Below, in pieces: positions 1-5,909 of a DNA stretch of 8,599 nt. The stretch's first letter is position 1. Each line of letters opens with the position of its first letter. Made by a program: the position numbers and the translations under genes. The notes beneath the pieces were generated by a model. It had not been told where the DNA came from. It searched no databases and worked only from the letters and a program-made list of their open reading frames with translations. The stretch comes from Pyrinomonadaceae bacterium (GTDB lineage: Bacteria > Acidobacteriota > Blastocatellia > Pyrinomonadales > Pyrinomonadaceae): positions 1 through 8,599 of the forward strand of contig JACCRA010000069.1 in the NCBI GenBank assembly GCA_013813825.1. The letters are read 5' to 3'.

Positions 1-79
1 CCGAATTGCAACGCGGCACCTGAAACTGGAAATTACAGAAAAGGTCATGATGGAAAACGCCGAGTTATCCGTCGCTGTT

Positions 80-913
80 TCATCTTTTGATTCCGACCAC
101 CTCGACCATCGGCGGAGTTATGATGAACGACCCGGGATCGCTTATACGCTCTTGCCACGCATTTTCAAAAGCCTTCTTCTCGACTTCCGTGATACTACCC
201 AGATCGACTAGCGTGGGCAGATAATTTTTGAAGAAGGTTTCAGGCCATTGCCAGAGAGATGTGCCGGGGCGAGCGACGCGGGAAATGGCGTTGATTTCTT
301 TTACCTCCAAGCCGCAGCGTTCCATCAGGGATGGCACAACACTCCCGACGTTGGGATCACCGCCCCGCGCGCGCCATGTCTCAGCCACCGCGCCGAACAC
401 ACGCCCAAAGATTCCATCCCGGGGACCGATGGTAACACCCTCGTAATGACAATAGTCTTGCACGACGAAAGTCCCGCCGCGCTTAAGAGAGCGTGCCACG
501 CCTTCGACGACCGCCGCAGGGCTGCTGACGAAGCAGAGCACCCAGCGCGCGAAAGCACCGTCGAAATCAGAGACCGGCAAATCAAGCTCCTCGACGTTCA
601 TCATTCGGGCTGTAACGTTCCTGAGCCCACGCGCTTCCATTTGCGCGTTTAAGTGATTAACAAATCTCTGCGACACGTCGACGCCGACGACTCGCCCCTC
701 ATCCCCGACGAGCCGCGTCATGTCAAAAGTCGCGTAGCCCGGCCCGCAACCTACGTCCAGCAGAGCGTGACCCGCTCTAAATCCGCCTCGTTCCCACCCC
801 TGTAGAGCCACCTCTCGCCACAACTCGTGCTGCAAGCCGAGCCTTGTTAACTCATCATCGTCTGTCCCAAGCACATACTCCTGCTCATCCATCACCTTTT
901 CTTCCCCGCTCAT
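80..913 (-). CDS. Class I SAM-dependent methyltransferase
   Basis: This 277-residue protein is a predicted class I (Rossmann-fold) methyltransferase that transfers a methyl group from S-adenosylmethionine to an unidentified substrate, probably a small molecule in the cytoplasm. Counting from the chosen start, the SAM-binding motif I (LLDVGCGPGYA) lies at about residues 51-61, the acidic end of strand 2 (VVGVDVS) at about 75-81, the motif around DGAFARWVLCFV at about 118-129, and the post-motif strand LKRGGTFVVQDY at about 143-154. The C-terminal 100 residues are probably the substrate-recognition part. An in-frame TTG lies 15 bases further upstream, but the ATG at 913 has a GAGGA ribosome-binding site eight bases before it, so I prefer it. 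Another ATG at 892 is possible. The upstream region is cut by the insertion sequence ending at 1033, about 120 bp away. The substrate cannot be named from the sequence; the fold call is secure. Confidence 0.9.
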   Translation of the reverse strand: MSGEEKVMDEQEYVLGTDDDELTRLGLQHELWREVALQGWERGGFRAGHALLDVGCGPGYATFDMTRLVGDEGRVVGVDVSQRFVNHLNAQMEARGLRNVTARMMNVEELDLPVSDFDGAFARWVLCFVSSPAAVVEGVARSLKRGGTFVVQDYCHYEGVTIGPRDGIFGRVFGAVAETWRARGGDPNVGSVVPSLMERCGLEVKEINAISRVARPGTSLWQWPETFFKNYLPTLVDLGSITEVEKKAFENAWQERISDPGSFIITPPMVEVVGIKR

Positions 914-1028
914 ACAAATAATCCTCAAATTTATTCCGACTTATTTCTTCCCAAAGCTTACGCCTTGTACAACATCGAACGAACATTAATGGAAGGATTC
1001 CAATGCTTTCAGTTACTCACGAGTTAAA

Positions 1029-1032
1029 CTAC
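1029..1032. repeat. Left copy of 4-bp target site duplication (CTAC)
   Basis: CTAC directly abuts the left end of the insertion sequence and recurs directly outside the right end at 2257-2260. A 4-bp duplication is usual for the IS407 subgroup of the IS3 family. Four bases can match by chance, but the position exactly at both inverted-repeat tips supports a real duplication. Confidence 0.75.
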
Positions 1033-1076
1033 TGAGATGCCCCCGTCTTAAGACACACGCAAAAGATTAGATTCTC
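1033..1076. repeat. Left terminal inverted repeat of the IS
   Basis: Reading inward from 1033, TGAGATGCCCCCG pairs with the right-end sequence TGACATGCGCCCCG (read on the minus strand from 2256). By hand alignment with one single-base gap, about 31 of 44 positions agree, including inner blocks CACGC and TTAGA followed by TCTC. The orfB stop codon (1067-1069) lies inside this repeat, as is common in IS3-family elements. Confidence 0.8.
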
Positions 1077-1904
1077 ATGGTTGCCCTCCTTGGCAAGTGC
1101 GCCAGCCGGAACTCGACCGGCGTTTGATACTTCAAGCTACTATGCGGTCGCTCCTCATTGTAGTGCCGCCGCCATCTTTCGATCACAACCTTCGCTTCCC
1201 ATAGGTTATTGAACCACTCGACGTTCAAGCACTCATCCCGCAATCTGCCGTTGAAGCTTTCACCAAAGGCATTCTGCCACGGACTACCCGGTCTGATGTA
1301 GAGCGTCTGAATGCCTGCACGCGCTAACCATTCATTGACACGCTTGGCGATGAACTCCGACCCGTTGTCTGATCTCAGGTAAGTAGGTGCGCCGCGCTCT
1401 TCAACCAAGCGGTTGAGAACTGCGATTACCGCCTGCGACTTGATTGAAGTGCGCGTTTCGACACACAAGCTTTCGCGTGTGAACCAAGTCAACCACTGTC
1501 AACAACTTTAACTTCTGTCCCGAAGCACACCAGTCATGCACAAAATCATACGTCCACACTTCATTGGGTCGTGGCGCGGCACCAACCGCCGGAGTGGCGC
1601 GCTCTGCCTTGCGTCATTTACGCGGTCGACGGTGCGGTAAAGTCAACCCCATCAACTTCCACACTTGATACACACGTTTATGGTTGATCTGCTGCCCGTC
1701 ACGCTGCAACAGCGCGTGCGCTCGACGATAGCCAAAGCGCAGGTATTGGCGTGCGATCATCTTCAACTCGTCGCCGAGTTTAATATCGGTAACTTTCCTC
1801 CGTGACGTGTAGCGCAACCCGCACTGACTAATCCGCACAAGCTGACAACTGCGCCGCTGTGATACGCCTTGCTCGCTCAAGAACTCGACCGACTCGCGAC
1901 GCAC
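1067..1904 (-). pseudogene. IS3-family transposase orfB (DDE integrase core), disrupted
   Basis: This is the catalytic half of the transposase, which normally cuts and joins the IS ends. It is in three pieces. From 1904 (GTG) the frame encodes the N-terminal HTH_21-like region (SEQGVSQRRSCQLV, then FGYRRAHALLQRDG) and stops at TGA 1614-1616. The same frame continues beyond that stop with the normal core start (VWTYDFVHDW; first catalytic Asp at 1545-1547). Near 1484-1487, where VVD-x-FTRESL is expected, one extra base shifts the frame, and the remainder reads open from 1492 to the stop at 1067. That last piece holds the second Asp (RSDNGSEF, Asp at 1367-1369) and the Glu (FGESFNG, Glu at 1259-1261), with exactly 35 residues between them, the DD(35)E spacing. 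The typical ending [10 protein letters not shown] followed by TPVEF is present. All three catalytic residues survive, but a nonsense codon and a frameshift separate them. Repaired length would be about 280 residues. Confidence 0.9.
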
Positions 1905-1952
1905 CGCAGTCGTTAGAACTATTTTGCGAGTAGCTCTTTCATCGCATCGACT

Positions 1953-2186
1953 TCAATAAGAGCGTTCGGCTAAGAGCCGTTTCAATCGTGCATTCTCTTT
2001 TTCAAGTTCCCGTAGTCGTCTGGCTTCTGAGACTTCCATGCCGCCATACTTCTGCCGCCACTTGTACAAGGGGGTATTCTCCGCAATGCCGTGTTCACGA
2101 CAGACGGCTCCGATAGTCTGTTCACCCGCTGCTGCCTGTCTGAGAATGGCAACGATCTGCTCTTCGAAAAACTTTGATTCTTTCAT
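1953..2186 (-). pseudogene. IS3-family transposase orfA (HTH_8 protein), frameshifted 3' end
   Basis: OrfA of the insertion sequence, a small DNA-binding protein that recognises the IS ends and forms the N-terminus of the OrfAB fusion. Residues 7-47 form the helix-turn-helix of the transposase_8 type (FEEQIVAILRQA, CREHGIAEN, YKWRQKYGGM), followed by a leucine-rich coiled segment (LRELEKENARLKRLLAERS). The ATG at 2186 has a GAGGAG ribosome-binding site nine bases upstream. The frame ends at 77 residues in SY-stop. Removing one T at about 1957-1959 restores the usual ending (IEVDAMKELLAK) and moves the stop to 1919-1921, giving about 88 residues, the usual family length. So I read this as a one-base insertion. 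The HTH also appears to have one additional codon (Pro in ENTPLYKW, where relatives usually read ENT-hydrophobic-Tyr), which I cannot verify without an alignment. Confidence 0.87.
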
Positions 2187-2211
2187 CTGCGAATCTCCTC
2201 TATTCGGTGAA

Positions 2212-2256
2212 GAGATTCTAACCTACCGCGTGCTTCTCAGTTCGGGGCGCATGTCA
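2212..2256. repeat. Right terminal inverted repeat of the IS
   Basis: The right end reads TGACATGCGCCCCG inward on the minus strand from 2256 and pairs with 1033-1076. Shared inner blocks are CACGC, then TTAGA and TCTC near the inner limit. It precedes the orfA ribosome-binding site, so it is the promoter-proximal end of the element. Confidence 0.8.
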
Positions 2257-2260
2257 CTAC
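2257..2260. repeat. Right copy of 4-bp target site duplication (CTAC)
   Basis: CTAC immediately outside the right tip, identical to 1029-1032. Removing 1033-2260 would rebuild the presumed empty site, ...TTAAACTAC followed by CTCCTTAAATC. Confidence 0.75.
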
Positions 2261-2360
2261 CTCCTTAAATCAAAAGAGTCCTCAGAGCGCTACGAAGCTT
2301 TCGTCCGACGTTTGGCTCACTACTTATTGTGTCTCGTAGGTGGGATGGATGAACGCAGGA

Positions 2361-2717
2361 CTAATGCATCTTAAACGGGCCGCCGTGCGGCTCCGGCTCC
2401 AATTCCGGGCGCGTCGAATCCTGCACCACCTCGTGCATCTCTAATACGTTTGATTTAGAAAATGCTTCTTTCGGTAAGGTGCCTGACTGGGCATGTCCCT
2501 TAACGAATGCATCGGAGCGCACCCAATTGAGAAAGTCCTGACGGCTATTCCAGACGGTGAAGACGACGTACGGGTCGCCCTCGTTGACGGGGCGCAAGAC
2601 TTGGTTGGAGACGAACCCGGGCATCTTGTCTACCAGCCCGGCACGCTCCCGAAACCTCCTCTCGAAGGCGTCGGCGTACTCCTGTTTGACGTAGATACGA
2701 TTGGCGACAGTAATCAT
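2361..2717 (-). CDS. IsdG/ABM-family haem-degrading monooxygenase-like protein
   Basis: This 118-residue protein belongs to the dimeric alpha-beta barrel (antibiotic biosynthesis monooxygenase, ABM) fold. Within it, the IsdG/IsdI/MhuD enzymes open the haem ring and release iron, using an Asn, a Trp and a His. All three are present at matching positions: Asn6 in ITVANRIYV, Trp65 in DFLNWVRSDAF and His75 in VKGHAQ. The spacing is almost the same as the N6-W66-H76 arrangement known for staphylococcal IsdI. The PGFVSNQVLRP and YVVFTVWNS strands are typical of the fold. The last 20 residues are a proline- and glutamate-rich tail ending PHGGPFKMH, outside the barrel. The ATG at 2717 has a GGGAGAGGGG purine run as ribosome-binding site. 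The gene lies 60 bp downstream of the GGQ-protein gene on the same strand and could share its transcript. The family is secure; haem degradation is inferred from the triad, and no haem-uptake genes are nearby. Confidence 0.85.
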   Translation of the reverse strand: MITVANRIYVKQEYADAFERRFRERAGLVDKMPGFVSNQVLRPVNEGDPYVVFTVWNSRQDFLNWVRSDAFVKGHAQSGTLPKEAFSKSNVLEMHEVVQDSTRPELEPEPHGGPFKMH

Positions 2718-2777
2718 TTCCCCTCTCCCTTTATCTCATGATACTACCACGCGGCAATCGGTAGCCGTTCATCCAGA

Positions 2778-3125
2778 TCACTCATCCGTGGACGGTTTTG
2801 AGCGTAGTCGCTTGACATGCGAGCGTCGCGCCTTCGCCTCCAGTGTGCGATTCTTCGCGCCGCGCGTGACGCGCGTGGGAACCCGCTTAGTCGGGCGGTA
2901 GTTCAATTGGTCGATTTTTTTGCGGAGCTTTTGCAGGCAGTGTGCCTTATTACGGTGCTGGCTTCGCTCCTCGCGGGACGTAACTACGACACCCGAAGGC
3001 AAGTGCCTGAGCCGAACGGCCGTTTCCGTTTTGTTGACGTGCTGACCGCCGGGGCCGCTCGCACGGAACGTCTCGACCTCGCACTCCCGCAGCAAGTCTT
3101 CGTCCGATTCCGGCAGTATAAGCAT
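2778..3125 (-). CDS. Release-factor-like peptidyl-tRNA hydrolase (GGQ domain, ArfB-type tail)
   Basis: This 115-residue protein has the catalytic domain of class I release factors, which hydrolyses peptidyl-tRNA on the ribosome. The GGQ motif ([19 protein letters not shown]) covers residues 23-41, with the catalytic Gln at 28. It continues as in RF1/RF2 domain 3 ([19 protein letters not shown], 42-60). There is no stop-codon-recognition domain. From about residue 69 a strongly basic tail follows ([32 protein letters not shown]), resembling the tail that ArfB (YaeJ) inserts into the empty mRNA channel of stalled ribosomes. The probable role is therefore rescue of stalled ribosomes. At 115 residues it is shorter than E. 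coli ArfB (140) and lacks the insertion after the GGQ segment. The frame stays open 56 codons upstream to 3293, but the ATG at 3125 has a GAGGTG ribosome-binding site and starts just before the conserved domain. It may be co-transcribed with the downstream IsdG-like gene. Confidence 0.9.
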   Translation of the reverse strand: MLILPESDEDLLRECEVETFRASGPGGQHVNKTETAVRLRHLPSGVVVTSREERSQHRNKAHCLQKLRKKIDQLNYRPTKRVPTRVTRGAKNRTLEAKARRSHVKRLRSKPSTDE

Positions 3126-3324
3126 ACACACCTCAGGCTCTAGATGGTGATTACGTTTGGCAGTAAGGACGTTTAAATTTAAAACTTTGGGTTGACGAAG
3201 ATATAATCCCCCCGAATTTTTATTCACCGTCAGGTTGAGTATTCCCCTCTGACCCTCTGCCGCTAACCAAACGTCGCTTGCGGGGTGCGGCATAAAAAGG
3301 TGAGAGTGGGCGCAATCTTAACCG

Positions 3325-3352
3325 TTGTCTAGTCCACCTCTCTAGGTATTTT
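3325..3352 (+). promoter_or_regulatory. Tentative sigma70-type promoter for the dinB-family gene
   Basis: TTGTCT (3325-3330) and TATTTT (3347-3352) are separated by 16 bp, ending 22 bp before the DinB-family start codon. Each hexamer matches the sigma70 consensus at only four of six positions, so this is a weak candidate. The 3126-3374 interval separates two divergent genes and must hold a promoter for each. Confidence 0.2.
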
Positions 3353-3374
3353 ACGGTTTGAATAAGGAAAGCAA

Positions 3375-3935
3375 ATGATCACTAAATCAATAGACGCCCG
3401 CACTCCGCCGCCCGCCGAGGCGTGGCTCTGCGGATCGCTCCCGGATGTCAGTCCGCTGCTGATGCCTGCGGCGCACGCGCTCATACAAGCCGCCCGCGAC
3501 ATTGAACTTGCCGCCGCCAACCTATCAGCCGAAGAGCTGTGGACAGAGCCGGGCGGAGCGCCCTCGGTCGGCTTCCACTTGCGGCACGTTGCCGGGAGCA
3601 TCGACCGGCTGCTCACCTACGCGCGCGGCGAGGGACTCGGCGAGAAGCAGTTTCAAGAGTTGGCGGCGGAAGGGTCGTCGGGCGAAGGCGTTGACGATGC
3701 CGCAACGCTCGTCCGTAAAGTTAAAGTGCGTATTGAATCTGCCATACAGGTGCTGCGCACGACCGCGGATGAGAGTTTCGCGGAGCCGCGCGCGGTCGGG
3801 CGCGCAAAATTGCCTTCCACTGTTTTCGGATTGCTCTTTCACATCGCCGAGCACACGCAGCGTCATACCGGGCAGATCGTTACCACGGCGCGCGTCGTGC
3901 GCGGGACGGGTGAAATCGTGTCGGGCGGAGATTGA
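3375..3935 (+). CDS. DinB family protein
   Basis: A 186-residue protein of the DinB/YfiT-like four-helix-bundle superfamily, members of which often bind a divalent metal through three histidines; some act as thiol-dependent transferases. The characteristic signature is visible: FHLRHVAGSIDRL at residues 67-79 (His68, His71) on the second helix, and FHIAEHTQRHTGQI at 155-168 (His156, His160, His164) on the last helix. His71, His160 and His164 are the probable metal ligands by family pattern. The first 30 residues, rich in Pro and Ala, precede the bundle. The ATG at 3375 has an AAGGAAA ribosome-binding site at 3364-3370. The gene stands alone: divergent from the GGQ-protein gene, convergent with the serine hydrolase gene. 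The name DinB comes from a damage-inducible Bacillus protein and does not imply the DNA polymerase. Substrate and physiological role are unknown. Confidence 0.88.
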   Translation: MITKSIDARTPPPAEAWLCGSLPDVSPLLMPAAHALIQAARDIELAAANLSAEELWTEPGGAPSVGFHLRHVAGSIDRLLTYARGEGLGEKQFQELAAEGSSGEGVDDAATLVRKVKVRIESAIQVLRTTADESFAEPRAVGRAKLPSTVFGLLFHIAEHTQRHTGQIVTTARVVRGTGEIVSGGD

Positions 3936-3958
3936 CTCCTACGCCCAAAGCTTTTACA

Positions 3959-3979
3959 GGAGCGAATTTTGGACGCTCC
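3959..3979. terminator. Possible stem-loop between convergent genes
   Basis: GGAGCG (3959-3964) and CGCTCC (3974-3979) form a perfect 6-bp stem with a nine-base loop, in the 70-bp gap between the converging DinB-family and serine hydrolase genes. There is no convincing T-run on either strand after the stem, so termination is plausible from position but weak from sequence. Confidence 0.3.
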
Positions 3980-4005
3980 AATTCTCCGAGGCAAGAACAA
4001 CTCAC

Positions 4006-5199
4006 TCATTTAATTGCCGCCATTATCCGCTTGATCAGTTCATCGGGGTTGGCTTGATGCCAGCGCCACACGACGACTATGTCGTGCTCAGGATCGATCC
4101 AGATCGTGTTGGAGCCATACCCTAGCGCGGCGTAACTCGACCTAGGAGCATTCGGCCACTGCTTGCTTCCCGTGTTCAGCCACCAGAGGTAACCATAATC
4201 AGGCTTGACCGCGCTCGGTCTCGTCGCCGCTCGCACCCATTCTTCTGAGATGATCTGCCGGTTGCGCCATTTGCCGTTACGCAGGAAAAGGTGACCGAAT
4301 CTCGCTTCATCGCGCGTGCAGATCCACAAGCCCCCGCCCCAGCGAGTGCCGCCGCTGACGGACGGCATTCGCTTGCCGTCAATTACAACATTTGAGTTAC
4401 GGTAACCATGGTATTTCCAACTGTCGGAAGCGCCGATAGGCTCCATGATCTCATCTCGTAAAATCTGCGGCAGCGGCTTTCTCCAGACTCGGAGTAGGGA
4501 TAGAGCGAGGCGATTGATGCGGACGTCGTTATACTCCCAGTAAGTGCCGGGTTCGCGGAGTCGTCTCGGCTCACGGCGACCTTTACCGAATTCTTCGACG
4601 CCGGCGAATTCATGAGACTTGCCCCACATCACTCCTTCCCATTCGCTGGTCTGTAGCGCGTGTTCCTCCCAAGTGATCTTCGCGTTATGAACTGATTCGT
4701 ACCCTCCGTCGCTTACATACCTTCTGACTGGTTCATTGATACCGTTGATTAATCTTCTGTCAATCGCTAAACCGAGGAGCGTGGAGAGGAAGCTTTTGGC
4801 GACGCTGTAGGTCGGGTCGATTCGTCCCGTGTCTCCCCATTCAGCCACAATGTAGCCGTGACGGAGGATGATGCCGTTGGTCTCGCCGCGCGCTCTTGGA
4901 AGCGGGCCGAGAACTGAGCCGAAGGTTTCAACTTGCGTCGAGAAATCTCGCGGCACCTTACTCTCCTGCGTTTTGGCATACGCGATTGCCTGCCCAAGCA
5001 GCGCCGCGTCCATCCCGACTTCTTCCGGCCGCTTGCGCCGCCACGCATCACCCCTCGGCGGGAAGTAACCCGCCCCCTGAGGACGAGCTGTTTGCGCCAT
5101 GTGCGGCAGTGCGCGTTGAGATTGCGTAACAACGCTCAAGCAAAACAGCGCGATCAAGTTAAGCGCGACAGTTGAACAATAACTACTACGGCGTCTCAT
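4006..5199 (-). CDS. Exported serine hydrolase, class C beta-lactamase family
   Basis: A 397-residue protein of the beta-lactamase/penicillin-binding-like serine hydrolase family (PF00144 type), which includes esterases, peptidases and class C beta-lactamases. Numbering from the chosen start, an N-terminal signal is formed by MRRR and a hydrophobic stretch (VALNLIALFCLSVV, about 11-24), so it is probably exported. The nucleophile motif SVAK sits at 132-135 in the context TYSVAKSFLSTLLG. The Tyr-containing second motif is WEYNDVRIN near 221-229, and LGYGSNTIWIDP at about 359-370 is at the position of the third (KTG/HxG-like) motif. The C-terminus has WRWHQANPDELIKRI. The frame is open to 5247, but the ATG at 5199 has an AGAAGGA ribosome-binding site and starts directly at the signal peptide. 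It follows yceH by 44 bp on the same strand, so the two may be co-transcribed. The sequence does not support calling it an antibiotic-resistance enzyme; substrate is unknown. Confidence 0.88.
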   Translation of the reverse strand: MRRRSSYCSTVALNLIALFCLSVVTQSQRALPHMAQTARPQGAGYFPPRGDAWRRKRPEEVGMDAALLGQAIAYAKTQESKVPRDFSTQVETFGSVLGPLPRARGETNGIILRHGYIVAEWGDTGRIDPTYSVAKSFLSTLLGLAIDRRLINGINEPVRRYVSDGGYESVHNAKITWEEHALQTSEWEGVMWGKSHEFAGVEEFGKGRREPRRLREPGTYWEYNDVRINRLALSLLRVWRKPLPQILRDEIMEPIGASDSWKYHGYRNSNVVIDGKRMPSVSGGTRWGGGLWICTRDEARFGHLFLRNGKWRNRQIISEEWVRAATRPSAVKPDYGYLWWLNTGSKQWPNAPRSSYAALGYGSNTIWIDPEHDIVVVWRWHQANPDELIKRIMAAIK

Positions 5200-5243
5200 T
5201 TGATTCCTTCTGAGCGCGGCTAAGCGGCGAGGGTTAGCTACAA

Positions 5244-5909
5244 TCAACTGAACTGCTTCTTAAATTCTTCAAACTCTTGTTGAAGACTCTCCACCTGCGC
5301 GCGCAGTGTTTCCAACTCATATTCCAACCTTGAGTGCCGATCCGTTCCTACTCGGTCATTTGCCGTTCCCATTTCCGCATCTTTTATTACCGACTCGTGC
5401 TCAACTTTTACTTCTCCGAATAACAGGTGTGCGTAACGGACTTCTTTCTGACCCGGCTGACGCGGTAACTTTGCGACGAGTGGTTGCGGCTCCTTCGCCG
5501 CCAACGAATTTAGCGCCTCCTCAACCTCCTCCAGCCCCGTGAAATCGTAGAGCCGATCAGTCCGGCCGCGAAGTTCGCCGACGGTCTGCGACCCTCTCAA
5601 CATTAGCACGCACATCAGAGCTAATTCTTGTGGGCTGAGCTCGAAAACTTCCATCATCATCTGCTTGTATTTGGGCGCACGACTGCTGCTCCCGTAAAAC
5701 ACATAGACGAGGTTCTTTTCGCGCAAGCTTTCGAGGGCGTGAGCGACTGCCTCCTCGTCAAAAGAGACTACTGGGTTGCGGTTGTTCTTCTGATTACATG
5801 CCAGCGTTAAAGCATTTAGCGTCAGAGGGTAGTATTCCGGCGTCGTGACCTGCTTCTCCACCAGAGAGCCGAGGGCTCTGGCTTCCGCCTCATTCAAGAG
5901 CTTTTGCAT
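5244..5909 (-). CDS. yceH: YceH family protein (DUF480)
   Basis: A 221-residue protein of the YceH/DUF480 family, whose members consist of two winged-helix domains; the cellular role is not established. The N-terminus matches the family pattern closely: LNEAEARALGSLVEKQ, then TTPEYYPLTLNAL and ACNQKNNRNPVVSF (about 5-50). The second winged helix carries LSPQELALMCVLMLRGSQT, GELRGRT and LYDFTGLEEVEEALNSLA (about 91-137), and a strand region with PRQPGQKEVRYAHLLFGEV. The last 30 residues (YELETLRAQVESLQQEFEEF) form a coiled coil, as in the E. coli protein. The frame can start at a GTG at 5951, but homology begins at the ATG at 5909. That ATG lacks a Shine-Dalgarno sequence: the transcript just before it reads TCTCCTT, so the exact start is less sure than the identity. 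The serine hydrolase gene follows. Confidence 0.92.
   Translation of the reverse strand: MQKLLNEAEARALGSLVEKQVTTPEYYPLTLNALTLACNQKNNRNPVVSFDEEAVAHALESLREKNLVYVFYGSSSRAPKYKQMMMEVFELSPQELALMCVLMLRGSQTVGELRGRTDRLYDFTGLEEVEEALNSLAAKEPQPLVAKLPRQPGQKEVRYAHLLFGEVKVEHESVIKDAEMGTANDRVGTDRHSRLEYELETLRAQVESLQQEFEEFKKQFS

Larger units (their letters stand above)
1033..2256 (-). mobile_element. IS3-family insertion sequence (IS407-type), degraded
   Basis: A 1224-bp insertion sequence, oriented so that its transposase genes read on the minus strand. Both tips begin TGA(G/C)ATGC reading inward, the ends form an imperfect inverted repeat of about 44 bp, and the element is flanked by CTAC on each side. Length, TGA tips, 4-bp duplication and the two-gene layout (small HTH orfA, then orfB with a DDE integrase core) fit the IS407 subgroup of IS3. 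The transposase is not readable as one product: orfA has a frameshift near its 3' end, and orfB has an in-frame TGA at 1614-1616 and a further frameshift at about 1484-1487. The element is therefore probably immobile unless a transposase is supplied in trans. It sits between the IsdG-like gene and the methyltransferase gene and interrupts no recognisable coding sequence. Subgroup assignment rests on hallmarks, not a database match. Confidence 0.88.

Noticed and set aside
248..652. 134-codon open frame on the plus strand inside the methyltransferase gene
   Set aside because: It is wholly antisense to a well-supported gene and its translation shows no domain character.
2292..2304. Small hairpin ACGAA-GCT-TTCGT after the IsdG-like gene
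   Set aside because: Five-base-pair A/T-containing stem without an adjacent T-run, too weak to call a terminator.
3172..3183. AT-rich perfect palindrome TTTAAATTTAAA upstream of the GGQ gene
   Set aside because: Could be an operator, but short A/T palindromes arise easily by chance and there is no second copy or known regulator nearby.
3202..3207. Perfect TATAAT on the plus strand
   Set aside because: No acceptable -35 hexamer at 16-18 bp upstream, and it would give a leader of about 160 bases to the DinB-family gene.
3126..3293. 56-codon upstream extension of the GGQ protein
   Set aside because: It has no resemblance to the family, and the ATG at 3125 has a GAGGTG ribosome-binding site and lies just before the conserved domain.
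3502..4125. 207-codon open frame on the plus strand overlapping the DinB-family gene
   Set aside because: Out-of-frame shadow of the DinB-family gene; the translation is Arg/Ser-rich with no motif, and it runs into the convergent hydrolase gene.
4006..5199. Beta-lactamase antibiotic-resistance gene
   Set aside because: The SVAK motif and fold belong to a broad serine hydrolase family; nothing specific to class C resistance enzymes is visible.
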